Shown here: positions 38,685 through 53,007 of the stretch, piece after piece
Layout: each line of letters starts with the position of its first letter
How positions within the stretch are numbered: the first letter of the stretch is position 1
Assembly: GCA_029959085.1 (NCBI GenBank)
Contig: JARWIR010000035.1
Span: 4,880,501-4,944,500, forward strand
DNA: 64,000 nucleotides
Direction of reading: 5' to 3'
From: Nemophila menziesii
Taxonomy: Eukaryota; Streptophyta; Magnoliopsida; Boraginales; Hydrophyllaceae
Translations under genes and position numbers: made by a program
Notes under the pieces: model-generated
The model's database searches: none
What the model saw: the letters and a program-made list of their open reading frames with translations, nothing else
Told to the model about the DNA's origin: nothing

Positions 38685-40031
38685 ATGATGGATACTGTTA
38701 GCCGGATCTCCCATGTTTATCAAGATTATGTTTCTATACAATAACATTCCCTCATTTGGAGTCTATGTAATTTGTCACAAGGTATATATTTTATTATGAA
38801 CAATAATTATATAATAATAAAATAAAACCAAAAATGATAACAAAATTTTGCAGAAAAAGAGTACAAAAATAGAAGTTAAAATCCATATAGATTTTTAGAA
38901 TCCGGAATTTTATTTTTTTATTTGTTTTCCTTTGATGTAATCTTAATTGAATGCTCAACTCCTCCTTTCACTTATATATTGATTAAATATAATTATACTA
39001 AATCTAGCTTAACATATTTTTGTTTTGTGACAACAACCCAATGTCTTATGCTATAAAAAAATTTTGTAGAAATTTCATGGCCTCTAAATGTTACTTGTTG
39101 AATTATACAACCCTTATTAAAGCATAACACTATGACTATAATTATTGCGAATAATACTTAGGTAGCTTTGTTGGTGCCAGAATAAACAAATTAAACCTCG
39201 ATTTGAACAATAAATAAAAATATAGTTTATTTTATTAGGTTATATTTTAGGGATTCACATTATTTGCTTTCGAAGGTAGCATTTACTTTTTATTATTTCA
39301 AAATCTATTCAATTAACATAATTGAGATTCCAAACACTTATGAAAAATGTTAAACATGTGACGTTATATAATTTACAATACAATAATTTGTACCTATTTT
39401 ATCTATTTTAAATTGTTAAGAATTCATCATCTATCTATACAATTAGTAGAGAGTTATTTGATTTATAGGTTGGTCATGTCATTTCAATAAAATAGAAAAT
39501 GTGAATGCATTATAAGAAATACAAGATCGGCAAGAAAGGTATTAACACAATGCCTCAATTTTATGCATTTTAGGTTCCTTCTACATTCATGGCCTATATA
39601 GTTAATCAATTAGTTGTATCACATAGGTGCTAATAAACAAAAGGGTGATATATATTAATTATTTAAGTAGTGTGTCTTTTATGTTTTTACCAAAATGACC
39701 TTAGTTTTGTTGTCTTAAATGTTTCTAGAATATGTGAATGAATTTATCTAATATTTTTTCTCAAGATTAAGCATAAAAGATCATCTATGAAAATATAAAT
39801 TTAGATTTAGATATAATTTCAACTAATACAATGAAGTTTAAATAAAAATGTTGATGAGTTTGAATAACCATTTAGATGTGATCATTATTAAGAAAATATA
39901 TTCAGTTAACTTATAAATATTTATGTTGAATTTTATTTGATTTATAATTTTTTGAATACACTCTGAAATTCAGTCTATAGACAACGTATATTAAAAATAT
40001 TCTGAGGTGGATAATATAATGTTCATGTTAG

Positions 40032-41062
40032 GTACAAGCCTCTAGTGGGTGTTGGTCTTGCATATGGTGCAAAGCGTTGGGTTTATACCCTTTACCGGTA
40101 ATGTGTTCGTCTTCTCCATAATGCGGGTAATATTTTTTATAAATAATTACAATTGACTTAGCATAATTAATTAACTCTATATTAATTTTTATTCTTTTCG
40201 GGGTAAATAGTGATGACAGGTCTATATGCAATTTAAAAGAGCTTAGTGAAGGTGGCAGAAAGAATTTTTATGGTTTTTGGTGGTGGAGTAAGAGCTTCTT
40301 TTAACCATCAGTGGACAACAATAACCGAAAAAAGGGGCGTCAGATTATATAAGGGTGACCAAGAAGAAGGTAAATGAACCGGAAATGCCTTCCGGGATTG
40401 TTCTTAATGTTGTAGCTTCTTTATGGCTTCCATTGCCATCACGGAGAATCTTTGACTTCGTCAATGATAATACACGTCACCACGAGGTACTACTCACAAC
40501 TTTCACTTCCCTCAATAGTTTCATAAAAATTATACTTATAATTTAGAGGGACTTATCGTGCAATTACTTTTTACATTAACTGCAGTCCGACGATTTCTCG
40601 AGTGCTAGTAATGTTACAGAAATCTGTCATGTGGTGAATGGAATCGATCCCAGAAACCCTTTGTCAGTGTTCCATGTGAATGTAAGTTTTTTAATTATCT
40701 CTTTTTTTGTACTTGAATCTCATTAATTCGATCATATATTGAAAGTCGTTTAAAAACATGACAAAGTAACATGCTAATTCAGCAAGAAACCCGCATAGAT
40801 CTATTTGCATAATCTTTTTTTTGAGTACGCTATTTAACTAGCGATGGAAATTCAGATTATGTTTCTCTTTTCCCTAAAGGATTTCTAGCCTTCCGGACGG
40901 ACGTGAGGACCATCTTGGTGGAAACAGTGGGTCCCTTATAACAGCTGGGCTGCAATATTTGATAGATTGTATCCAGCTACATTGCTCGGTCTAGGGCCAG
41001 CAGAAACAATCAAAACAATCAGTAATCACGTCACGAACACCATCTAACATATCAAGGTGTCA
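40032..41062 (+). pseudogene. HD-Zip IV START-end/HD-SAD pseudogene, R8 (mixed, keeps ancestral exon D)
   Basis: Exon A (40032-40126) has a TAA within the TLYQQ stretch (CGGTAATG). Exon B (40240-40486) has one extra A in the run near 40332, shifting the frame upstream of NVVASLWLPLPSRRIFDFV. The intron and exon C (40586-40681, 32 codons) are well formed. Exon D (about 40823-41062) uniquely keeps 'gtcccttataacagctgggctgc', read as SGSLITAGLQYLIDC. That matches the HD-Zip IV GSLLTVAFQILVDS motif; types A and B have deleted part of it and type C keeps only its end. 'catctaacat' gives TAA instead of TAG near the C-terminus. Confidence 0.86.
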
Positions 41063-43091
41063 TGGATTTTAGACCTCCTCGAATATTTCCTTTAACAGGC
41101 CAAAGGGTCACCTATAAGATCGCACCAGGTGTCACCAGCAACACCACACAAGACCGCCACCTTGGGTTTACCTGTAAAGTGGCCAAGGGGGTACCTAGAA
41201 AAGTTGCCCCACCAGCTCCACCAACTCCACCATCACCAGCACCACCATCAACAACAACACAACACAAGGCTTCCAATAAGGGTTTTGTTTTATTTTATTT
41301 TGTAGAAACTTTTAAATTTAATTTACTGAGCTACTTTTTTTTAACCTTTTATACAGTTGATAATTGCAAAATATCAAATTTACTAGAATGTATAGTTCGT
41401 TGAATTTACGTATTATATTTTAATTACAAAATTTTCTAATTCAATTTAATTTTAAATTGATTAAACTAATACAAGTAAAATTATTTGCGTGTTGTGAGAA
41501 TGATATGAATTTTATGGCTCTTGTGATAGACTGACGTGCATCATTAGGACTTTATCTGAGCTTTGTGACACGTGACTATCTAATAAAAACAATCTGGATA
41601 AGAGCTAATTACTTTATTTATTTAAATTTGGTCAGAAAAAAGGTATATAATTAATTTAAAATTGAAAAATGTTATGTAAAATTAGATACATGCAAATAAA
41701 TAGAACATGAAATAAATTGCAAGTCATATAAATTGTGATTGTCGCAGTAGATTTCACAAAGGGCTACAAGTCTTTCAAAATATTTTAGAATAACTTTACA
41801 GGAGAAACTATTAATAACTTTTGCACTAGGTGTTATAGATAAATTGGGTGCTTGTGAAGTAAGGGGAATAGTAATGTTGTATGGTATTTTATGAGTTAAA
41901 TAATTTGTTTTTAGATAATTTTCTCTTTATTTAAAGATGAAACCTGTAAATAACTTTGTTGTACAAAAATAAATGATGGATGATCTAATTCAAAGGTCGT
42001 GTATTGTATTTTAATTAATTTTTGACAATAATTAAAAAATGGATGCGAAATCAAAAAATATGACATTAATTCATCAGTGTAGACCATAGGGACTATAGGA
42101 GGCCACAATGAATAATAGACACATTTAAATATTTGGAACGGAAGAGATTAACTTATAAAAGTTTAACGAATTAGAGGAAATTTACAGGGATTAATGATGT
42201 TTTAAATATTTGGAACGCAAATTATCAAATTGCTGAAATTTGCTAAATTATAGCTTATTACATTTTCCAGTAATTTATGCTTTTTAAGGTATCTCCTACT
42301 TCAAAACTAGAGTAAGACCCAAATCATATATTGAATGGTCCAATATTCACATTACAATTAATAATTATAATAACAAAAATACATGTCATTAGATTAATTA
42401 GATAGTTACTTTTGCAAGTTAAAAACATGGAGTATGTGTCTTAATAGTATTGAACTATCAAATATTAGATGAATGAATTTTCCTCAAAACTATTATTTGA
42501 GTTAAATATAAACTTACATTCAATTCCTAAATTTTTCAAAACAGAAAGATGATGAAAGATGGTCATAGAAAAATATGAGAAATTTTATTCAAACCATACA
42601 CTATTTACATCGATCAAATTTTTTTTATTTGAATTTCAAACAAAAAACAACTTATACTTTAAGTAAAACATTTTATACAATATTGTATCCAATAAATCTA
42701 TTATATACATTCAATCTACTACTGCCAACAAATAAATTTTGTACATGGCATAATATTATGGTGTGACAAAAAAATTAGACTGAGACATAGACTTACTCTA
42801 TGATTAGTGACACTCAACAACTAACCAAAAATGATAAGACAAATATCATGTGACCACAATATTGACTCATTATGTAACTATTGTAACACTAAAATAGATG
42901 ATAGAGATCACATATTTTAGAAATGCAATGTTACCATATTGATTATTAGATGTTTCTATATTATTTAATAATAGCTAGTAGTGTCATATTAGGAATTGAA
43001 CAATTTTCTAAAAAATTAATCATTAGTTAGGTTATGTATGAATTTTAAAAATGAATAGTGTCCATTCATATTTTTTTCTAAAAACATAATT

Positions 43092-43404
43092 GGGGCCTAA
43101 TCTTAAGGCCAAGTCAATTTGGGCTTTGATAGTGTTCATGTTGGTCTAAGTACGAGTCTTAGTCAGTGGGCTGGGCCTTTTCAGCTAAGCAGGGTGTAGG
43201 TTAAAATTGAAAAGAAAAACACCATTGCTTACTCCCTAACTTTCACGCCGCAAAACTCTTCCATATCAAAATATTGATTGAAGAAACAAGACAGAGGTAA
43301 AGAAGAAAATTTTCAAATAAAGCTTATTTCTAAACCATATAAAAAGTGTAATCAATTTCTTTTTTACAATTTACAAATTCTTTATATTTTTTTTGAAGAT
43401 TACA
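43092..43404 (+). promoter_or_regulatory. Promoter-like head of R9
   Basis: TGGGCTGGGCC (43167-43177) is intact and the first motif follows TTGGGG rather than TCGGGG. The ATG at 43405 opens MMDTFRRISHVYQDYVSF and stops at TGA 43459-43461, because 'tttttgag' replaces 'ttttcgag'. Confidence 0.45.
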
Positions 43405-44213
43405 ATGATGGATACTTTTAGACGGATCTCCCATGTTTATCAAGATTATGTTTCTTTTTGAGAACAATCACTCATTTGGAGTCTATGTAATTTGTCACAA
43501 GGTATATTTTGTTATTATGAACAATGATTATATAATAATAAAAGAAAACCAAAAATGATAACAAAATTCTGCAGAAAAAGAGTACAAAAATAGAAGTTCA
43601 AATCCATATAGATTTTTGGAATCTGGAATTCTATTTTTTATTTATTTTCTTTTGCTATAATCTTAATTGAATGCTCAACTCCTCCTTTCACTTATATATT
43701 GATTAAATATAATTATACTAAATCTAGCTTAACATATTTCTATTTTGTGACAACAAACCAATGTCTTATGCAATAAAAAAGAATTTGTAGAAGTTTCATG
43801 GCCTCTAAATGTTACTTGTTGAATTTTAGAACCCTTATTGAAGCATAACACTATGACTATAATTATTGCAAATAATACTTAGGTAGCTTTGTTGGTGCCA
43901 GAATACACAAATTAAACCTAGATTTGAACAGTAAATAAAAATATAGTTTATTTTATTAGGTTATATTTTATGGATTCACATTATTTGTTTTTGAAGGTAG
44001 CATTTACTTTTTATTATTTCGAAATCTATTCAATTAACATAATTGAGATTCCAAAAACTTATGAAAAAGGTTAAACATGTGACGTTATAATTTACAATCT
44101 AATAAATTGTAAATATTTTATCTATTTTTAATTGTTAAGACTTCATCCTTTTTCTATACAATTAGTAGTGAGTTATTTGATTTACAGGAAAAAGAACGTT
44201 GGTCATTTCATTT

Positions 44214-44269
44214 CAATAAAATAGAAAAGGTGAATGCATTACAATAAAATAGAAAAGGTGAATGCATTA
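44214..44269 (+). repeat. 28-bp perfect tandem duplication in R9
   Basis: 'caataaaatagaaaagg...tgcatta' occurs twice without change (44214-44241 and 44242-44269) and once in every other unit. It is a young, unit-specific replication slip and a useful marker for R9. Confidence 0.9.
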
Positions 44270-44789
44270 TAAGAAATACAAGATCGGCAAGAAAGGTATT
44301 AACACCATGCCTCAATTTTATGCATTTTAGTTTCCTTCTACATTCATGGCCTATATAGTTAATCCATTAGCTGTATCACATAGGTGCTAATAAAAAAAGG
44401 GTAATATATATTAATTATTTAAGTAGTGTGTCTTTTATGTTTTTACCAAAATGACCTTAGTTTTGTTGTCTTAAATGTTTCTAGAATATGTGAATCGATT
44501 TATCTAATATTTTTTTCTCATGATCAAGCACAAAAGATCATCTATGAAACTATAAATTTAGATTTAGATATGATTTCAACTAATACAATGAAGTTTAAAT
44601 AAAAATGTTGATGAGTTTGAATAACTATTTGGATGTGATCATTATTAAGAAAATATATTCATTTACCTTATAAATATTTATGTTGAATTTTATTTGAATT
44701 ATAATTTTTTGAATACACTCTGAAATTCAGTCTATAGACAACGTATACTCAAAATATTCTGAGGTGGATAATTAAAATGTTCATGTTAG

Positions 44790-45060
44790 GTACAAGCCTC
44801 TAGTGGGTGCTGGTCTTGCTTATGGTGCAAAGCGTTCTGTCTTCTCCATAATGCGGGTAATCTTTTTTATAAATAATTACAATTGATTTAGCATAATTAT
44901 TTAACTTTATATTAATTTTTATTCTTTTCGGGGTAAATATTTGGGCTGCAATATTTGATAGATTGTCTCTAGCTACATTGCTTGGTCTAGGGCTAGTAGA
45001 AACAATCAAAACAATCAGTAATCACGTCACAAACACCATCTAGCATATAAAGGTGTCATG
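44790..45060 (+). pseudogene. HD-Zip IV pseudogene fragment, R9 (type C)
   Basis: It carries both type C deletions. After the 29-bp loss there is one extra T (GCGTTCTGTCTTC), a variant shared by R9-R12 only. The C-terminal segment reads VETIKTISNHVTNTI and then TAG. The next codons are CAT ATA AAG, shared by the recent block, where older C units have ATC AAG. Confidence 0.8.
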
Positions 45061-47093
45061 GATTTTAGACTTCCTCGAATATTTCCTTGAACAGACCAAA
45101 GGGTCACCCAATAAAGATCGCACCGCTGCAGGCGTCACCAGCAACACCACACAAGACCGCCACCTTGGGTTTACCTGTAAAGTGGCCAAGGGGGCACCTA
45201 GAAAGGTTGCCCCACCAGCTCCACCAACTCCACCATGCCCAGCACCACCATCAACAACAACACAACACAAGGCTTCCGATAAAGGTTTTATTTTATTTTA
45301 TTTTGTAGAAACTTCTAAATTTAATTTACTGAGCTACTTTTTTTTAACCTTTTATACAGTTGATAATTGCAAAATATCAAATTTACTAGAATGTATAGTT
45401 CGTTTAATTTACGTATTATATTTTAATTACAAAATTTTCTAATTCAATTTAATTTTAAATTGATTAAACTAATACAAGTGAAATTATTTGCGTGTTGTGA
45501 GAATGATATGAATTTTATGGCTCTTGTGATAGATTGACGTGCATCATTAGGACTTTATCTGAGCTTTGTGACACGTGACTATCTAATAAAAACAATATGG
45601 ATAAGAGCTAATTACTTTATTTATTTAAATTTGGTCAGAAAAAAGGTATTTAATTAATTTAAAATTGAAAAATGTTATGTAAAATTAGATACATGCAAAT
45701 AAATAGAACATGAAATAAATTGCAAGTCATATAAATTGTGATTGTCGCAGTAGATTTCACAAAGGGCTACAAGTCTTTCAAAATATTTTAGAATAACTTT
45801 ACAGGAGAAACTATTAATAACTTTTGCACTAGGTGTTATAGATAAATTGGGTGCTTGTGAAGTAAGGTGAATAGTAATGTTGTATGGTATTTTATGAGTT
45901 AAATAATTTGTTTTTAGATAATTTTCTCTTTAGTTAAAGATGAAGCCTGTAAATAAATTTGTTGTACAAAAATAAATGATGGATGATCTAATTCAAAGGT
46001 CGTGTATTGTATTTTAATTAATTTTTGACAATAATTAAAAAATGGATGCGAAATCAAAAAATATGACATTAATTAATCAGTGTAGACCATAGGGACTATA
46101 GGAGGCCACAATGAATAATAGACACATTTAAATATTTGGAACGGAAGGGATTAACTTATGAAAGTTTAAAGAATTAGAGGAATTTACAGGGATTAATGAT
46201 GTTTTAAATATTTGGAACGCAAATTATCAAATTGCTGAAATTTGCTAAATTATAGCTTATTACATTTTCCAGTAATTTATGCTTTTTAAGGTATCTCCTA
46301 CTTCAAAACTAGAGTAAGACCCAAATCATATATTGAATGGTCCAATATTCACATTACAATTAATAATTATAATAACAAAAATACATGTCATTAGATTAAT
46401 TAGATAGTTACTTTTGCAAGTTAAAAACATGGAATATGTGTCTTAATAGTATTGAACTATCAAATATTAGATGAATGAATTTTCCTCAAAACTATTATTT
46501 GAGTTAAATATACACTTGCATTCAATTCCTAAATTTTTCAAAACAGAAAGATGATGAAAGATGGTCATAGAAAAATATGAGAAATTTTATTCAAACCATA
46601 CACTATTTACATCGATCAAATTTTTTTTATTTGAATTTCAAACAAAAAACAACTTATACTTTAAGTAAAACATTTTATACAATATTGTATCCAATAAATC
46701 TATTATATACATGCAATCTACTACTGCCAACAAATAAATTTTGTACATGGCATAATATTATGGTGTGACAAAAAAATTAGACTGAGACATAGACTTACTC
46801 TATGATTAGTGACACTCAACAACTAACCAAAAATGATAAGACAAATATCATGTGACCACAATATTGACTCATTATGTAACTATTGTAACACTAAAATAGA
46901 TGATAGAGATCACATATTTTAGAAATGCAATGTTACCATATTGATTATTAGATGTTTTTATATTATTTAATAATAGCTAGTAGTGTCATATTAGGAATTG
47001 AACAATTTTCTAAAAAATTAATCATTAGTTAGGTTATATATGAATTTTAAAAATGAATAGTGTCCATTCATATTTTTTTCTAAAAACACAATC

Positions 47094-47406
47094 GGGGCCT
47101 AATCTTAAGGCCAAGTCAATTTGGGCTTTGATAGTGTTCATGTTGGTCTAAGTACGGGTCTTAGTCAGTGGGCTGGGCCTTTTCAGCTAAGCAGGGTGTA
47201 GGTTAAAATTGAAAAGAAAAAAACCTTTGCTTACTCCCTAACTTTCACGCCGCAAAACTCTTCCATATCAAAATATTGATTGAAGAAACAAGACAGAGGT
47301 AAAGAAGAAAATTTTCAAATAAAGCTTATTTCTAAACCATATAAAAAGTGTAATCAATTTCTTTTTTACAATTTACAATTTCTTTAAATTTTTTTTGAAG
47401 ATTACA
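47094..47406 (+). promoter_or_regulatory. Promoter-like head of R10
   Basis: All Site II motifs are intact (TGGGCTGGGCC 47169-47179), with the TATA-like box and ATG (47407) followed by an open 40-codon frame. Confidence 0.48.
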
Positions 47407-48762
47407 ATGATGGATACTTTTAGACGGATCTCCCATGTTTATCAAGATTATGTTTCTTTTCGAGAACAATCACTCATTTGGAGTATATGTAATTTGTCAC
47501 AAGGTATATTTTGTTATTATGAACAATGATTATATAATAATAAAAGAAAACCAAAAATGATAACAAAATTTTGCAGAAAAAGAGTACAAAAATAGAAGTT
47601 CAAATCCATATAGATTTTTGGAATCTGGAATTCTATTTTTTATTTATTTTCTTTTGCTATAATCTTAATTGAATGCTTAACTCCTCCTTTCACTTATATA
47701 TTGATTAAATATAATTATACTAAATCTAGCTTAACATATTTCTGTTTTGTGACAATAAACCAATGTCTTATGCAATAAAAAAGAATTTGTAGAAGTTTCA
47801 TGGCCTCTAAATGTTACTTGTTGAATTATAGAACCCTTATTGAAGCATAACACTATGACTATAATTATTGCAAATAATACTTAGGTAGCTTTGTTGGTGC
47901 CAGAATACACAAATTAAACCTAGATTTGAACAGTAAATAAAAATATAGTTTATTTTATTAGGTTATATTTTATGGATTCATATTATTTGCTTTCGAAGGT
48001 AGCATTTACTTTTTATTATTTCGAAATCTATTAAATTAACATAATTGGGATTCCAAAAACTTATGAAAAAGGTTAAACATGTGACGTTATAATTTACAAT
48101 CCAATAATTTGTAAATATTTTATCTATTTTTAATTGTTAAGACTTCATCATTTTTCTATACAATTAGTAGTGAGTTATTTGATTTACAGGAAAAAGAACG
48201 TTGGTCATGTCATTTCAATAAAATAGAAAAGGTGAATGCATTATAAGAAATACAAGATCGGCAAGAAAGGTATTAACACCATGCCTCAATTTTATGCATT
48301 TTAGTTTCCTTCTACATTCATGGCCTATATAGTTAATCCATTAGCTGTATCACATAGGTGGTAATAAAAAAAGGGTAATATATATTAATTATTTAAGTAG
48401 TGTGTCTTTTATGTTTTTACCAAAATGACCTTAGTTTTGTTGTCTTAAATGTTTCTAGAATATGTGAATCGATTTATCTAATATTTTTTCTCATGATCAA
48501 GCACAAAAGATCATCTATGAAAATATAAATTCAGATTTAGATATGATTTCAACTAATACAATGAAGTTTAAATAAAAATGTTGATGAGTTTGAATAACTA
48601 TTTGGATGTGATCATTATTAAGAAAATATATTCATTTACCTTATAAATATTTATGTTGAATTTTATTTGAATTATAATTTTTTGAATACACTCTGAAATT
48701 CAGTCTATAGACAACGTATACTCAAAATATTCTGAGGTGGATAATTAAAATGTTCATGTTAG

Positions 48763-49033
48763 GTACAAGCCTCTAGTGGGTGCTGGTCTTGCTTATGGTG
48801 CAAAGCGTTCTGTCTTCTCCATAATGCGGGTAATCTTTTTTATAAATAATTACAATTGACTTAGCATAATTATTTAACTTTATATTAATTTTTATTCTTT
48901 TCGGGGTAAATATTTGGGCTGCAATATTTGATAGATTGTCTCTAGCTACATTGCTTGGTCTAGGGCTAGTAGAAACAATCAAAACAATCAGTAATCACGT
49001 CACAAACACCATCTAGCATATAAAGGTGTCATG
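48763..49033 (+). pseudogene. HD-Zip IV pseudogene fragment, R10 (type C)
   Basis: It is identical in structure to R9: exon A start GTACAAGCCTC, the 29-bp deletion plus extra T, and the large junction at 'aaatatttgggctgcaat' near 48915. It ends in VETIKTISNHV...NTI and TAG. There is no capacity for a START-associated domain. Confidence 0.8.
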
Positions 49034-51066
49034 GATTTTTGACTTCCTCGAATATTTCCTTGAACAGACCAAAGGGTCACCCAATAAAGATCGCACCGCT
49101 GCAGGCGTCACCAGCAACACCACACAAGACCGCCACCTTGGGTTTACCTGTAAAGTGGCCAAGGGGGCACCTAGAAAGGTTGCCCCACCAGCTCCACCAA
49201 CTCCACCATGCCCAGCACCACCATCAACAACAACACAACACAAGGCTTCCGATAAGGGTTTTATTTTATTTTATTTTGTAGAAACTTCTAAATTTAATTT
49301 ACTGAGCTACTTTTTTTAACCTTTTATACAGTTGATAATTGCAAAATATCAAATTTACTAGAATGTATAGTTCGTTAAATTTACGTATTATATTTTAATT
49401 ACAAAATTTTCTAATTCAATTTAATTTTAAATTGATTAAACTAATACAAGTGAAATAATTTGCGTGTTGTGAGAATGATATGAATTTTATGGCTCTTGTG
49501 ATAGATTGACGTGCATCATTAGGACTTTATCTGAGCTTTGTGACACGTGACTATCTAATAAAAACAATCTGGATAAGAGCTAATTACTTTATTTATTTAA
49601 ATTTGGTCAGAAAAAAGGTATTTAATTAATTTAAAATTGAAAAATGTTATGTAAAATTAGATACATGCAAATAAATAGAACATGAAATAAATTGCAAGTC
49701 ATATAAATTGTGATTGTCGCAGTAGATTTCACAAAGGGCTACATGTCTTCCAAAATATTTTAGAATAACTTTACAGGAGAAACTATTAATAACTTTTGCA
49801 CTAGGTGTTATAGATAAATTGGGTGCTTGTGAAGTAAGGTGAATAGTAATGTTGTATGGTATTTTATGAGTTAAATAATTTGTTTTTAGATAATTTTCTC
49901 TTTAGTTAAAGATGAAGCCTGTAAATAAATTTGTTGTACAAAAATAAATGATGGATGATCTAATTCAAAGGTCGTGTATTGTATTTTAATTAATTTTTGA
50001 CAATAATTAAAAAATGGATGCGAAATCAAAAAATATGACATTAATTCATCAGTGTAGACCATAGGGACTATAGGAGGCCACAATGAATAATAGACACATT
50101 TAAATATTTGGAACGGAAGGGATTAACTTATGAAAGTTTAACGAATTAGAGGAAATTTACAAGGATTAATGATGTTTTAAATATTTGGAACGCAAATTAT
50201 CAAATTGCTGAAATTTGCTAAATTATAGCTTATTACATTTTCCAGTAATTAATGCTTTTTAAGGTATCTCCTACTTCAAAACTAGAGTAAGACCCAAATC
50301 ATATATTGAATGGTCCAATATTCACATTACAATTAATAATTATAATAACAAAAATACATGTCATTAGATTAATTAGATAGTTACTTTTGCAAGTTAAAAA
50401 CATGGAGTATGTGTCTTAATAGTATTGAACTATCAAATATTAGATGAATGAATTTTCCTCAAAACTATTATTTGAGTTAAATATACACTTGCATTCAATT
50501 CCTAAATTTTTCAAAACAGAAAGATGATGAAAGATGGTCATAGAAAAATATGAGAAATTTTATTCAAACCATACACTATTTACATCGATCAAATTTTTTT
50601 TATTTGAATTTCAAACAAAAAACAACTTATACTTTAAGTAAAACATTTTATACAATATTGTATCCAATAAATCTATTATATACATGCAATCTACTACTGC
50701 CAACAAATAAATTTTGTACATGGCATAATATTATGGTGTGACAAAAAAATTAGATTGAGACATAGACTTACTCTATGATTAGTGACACTCAACAACTAAC
50801 CAAAAATGATAAGACAAATATCATGTGACCACAATATTGACTCATTATGTAACTATTGTAACACTAAAATAGATGATAGAGATCACATATTTTAGAAATG
50901 CAATGTTACCATATTGATTATTAGATGTTTTTATATTATTTAATAATAGCTAGTAGTGTCATATTAGGAATTGAACAATTTTCTAAAAAATTAATCATTA
51001 GTTAGGTTATATATGAATTTTAAAAATGAATAGTGTCTATTCATATTTTTTTCTAAAAACACAATC

Positions 51067-51379
51067 GGGGCCTAATCTTAAGGCCAAGTCAATTTGGGCT
51101 TTGATAGTGTTCATGTTGGTCTAAGTACGGGTCAAAATCAGTGGGCTGGGCCTTTTCAGCTAAGCAGGGTGTAGGTTAAAATTGAAAAGAAAAAAACCTT
51201 TGCTTACTCCCTAACTTTCACGCCGCAAAACTCTTCCATATCAAAATATTGATTGAAGAAACAAGACAGAGGTAAAGAAGAAAATTTTCAAATAAAGCTT
51301 ATTTCTAAACCATATAAAAAGTGTAATCAATTTCTTTTTTACAATTTACAATTTCTTTAAATTTTTTTTGAAGATTACA
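51067..51379 (+). promoter_or_regulatory. Promoter-like head of R11
   Basis: TGGGCTGGGCC is at 51142-51152. 'gggtcaaaatcag' replaces 'gggtcttagtcag' just upstream. The TATA-like box and the ATG at 51380 are kept. Confidence 0.46.
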
Positions 51380-52735
51380 ATGATGGATACTTTTAGACGA
51401 ATCTCCCACGTTTATCAAGATTATGTTTCTTTTCGAGAACAATCACTCATTTGGAGTATATGTAATTTGTCACAAGGTATATTTTCTTATTATGAACAAT
51501 GATTATATAATAATAAAAGAAAACCAAAAATGATAACAAAATTTTGCAGAAAAAGAGTACAAAAATAGAAGTTCAAATCCATATAGATTTTTGGAATCTG
51601 GAATTCTATTTTTTATTTATTTTCTTTTGCTATAATCTTAATTGAATGCTCAACTCCTCCTTTCACTTATATATTGATTAAATATAATTATACTAAATCT
51701 AGCTTAACATATTTCTGTTTTGTGACAACAAACTAATGTCTTATGCAATAAAAAAGAATTTGTAGAAGTTTCATGGCCTCTAAATGTTACTTGTTGAATT
51801 ATAGAACCCTTATTGAAGCATAACACTATGACTATAATTATTGCAAATAATACTTAGGTAGCTTTGTTGGTGCCAGAATACAAAAATTAAACCTAGATTT
51901 GAACAGTAAATAAAAATATAGTTTATTTTATTAGGTTATATTTTATGGATTCACATTATTTGCTTTCGAAGGTAGCATTTACTTTTTATTATTTCGAAAT
52001 CTATTCAATTAACATAATTGAGATTCCAAAAACTTATGAAAAAGGTTAAACATGTGACGTTATAATTTACAATCCAATAATTTGTAAATATTTTATCTAT
52101 TTTTAATTGTTAAGACTTCATCATTTTTCTATACAATTAGTAGTGAGTTATTTGATTTACAGAAAAAAGAACGTTGGTCATGTCATTTCAATAAAATAGA
52201 AAAGGTGAATGCATTATAAGAAATACAAGATCGGCAAGAAAGGTATTAACACCATGCCTCAATTTTATGCATTTTAGTTTCCTTCTACATTCATGGCCTA
52301 TATAGTTAATCCATTAGCTGTATCACATAGGTGCTAATAAAAAAAGGGTAATATATATTAATTATTTAAGTAGTGTGTCTTTTATGTTTTTACCAAAATG
52401 ACCTTAGTTTTGTTGTCTTAAATGTTTCTAGAATATGTGAATCGATTTATCTAATATTTTTTCTCATGATCAAGCACAAAAGATCATCTATGAAAATATA
52501 AATTTAGATTTAGATATGATTTCAACTAATACAATGAAGTTTAAATAAAAATGTTGATGAGTTTGAATAACTATTTGGATGTGATCATTATTAAGAAAAT
52601 ATATTCATTTACCTTATAAATATTTATGTTGAATTTTATTTGAATTATAATTTTTTGAATACACTCTGAAATTCAGTCTATAGACAACGTATACTCAAAA
52701 TATTCTGAGGTGGATAATTAAAATGTTCATGTTAG

Positions 52736-53007
52736 GTACAAGCCTCTAGTTGGTGCTGGTCTTGCTTATGGTGCAAAGCGTTCTGTCTTCTCCATAATGC
52801 GGGTAATCTTTTTTATAAATAATTACAATTGAATTAGCATAATTATTTAACTCTATATTAATTTTTATTCTTTTCGGGGTAAATATTTGGGCTGCAATAT
52901 TTGATAGATTGTCTCTAGCTACATTGCTTGGTCTAGGGCTAGTAGAAACAATCAAAACAATCAGTAATCACGTCACAAACACCATCTAGCATATAAAGGT
53001 GTCATGG
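52736..53007 (+). pseudogene. HD-Zip IV pseudogene fragment, R11 (type C)
   Basis: Both type C deletions and the extra T of the recent block are present. 'ctagttggtg' replaces 'ctagtgggtg' in exon A, altering the residue before GAGLAYGA. The C-terminus is as in R9 and R10. Confidence 0.8.

Larger units (their letters stand above)
38371..43091 (+). repeat. Unit R8 (mixed type)
   Basis: The head 38371-38684 resembles that of R4 (it follows a type A unit). The pseudogene 40032-41062 has B-like exons A-C but A-like exon D wording. The CCA block (about 41095-41280) and tail are of type C, with a G-box at 41569-41574. This mosaic is best explained by recombination or gene conversion between unit types. 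Spacers hold no recognisable gene. Confidence 0.88.
43092..47093 (+). repeat. Unit R9 (type C, recent block)
   Basis: Head 43092-43404, AT-rich spacer with a 28-bp tandem duplication at 44214-44269, pseudogene 44790-45060, CCA block about 45090-45290, tail with G-box 45572-45577. By eye it is nearly identical to R10-R12. Shared private variants include 'gccaccttgggtttacctg' and 'ccatgcccagcacc'. Confidence 0.92.
47094..51066 (+). repeat. Unit R10 (type C, recent block)
   Basis: Head 47094-47406, intact 40-codon ORF 47407-47529 (…FREQSLIWSICNLSQ…), AT-rich spacer, pseudogene 48763-49033, CCA block about 49060-49260, tail with G-box 49544-49549. It differs from R9 and R11 by scattered single bases only, at a period of 3973 bp. 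Confidence 0.92.

Noticed and set aside
45040..45270. Minus-strand Gly/Val-rich ORF (MCCVVVDGGAGHGG...) in R9, and the same in R10 and R11
   Set aside because: It is the antisense of the CCA-rich block; low-complexity shadow.
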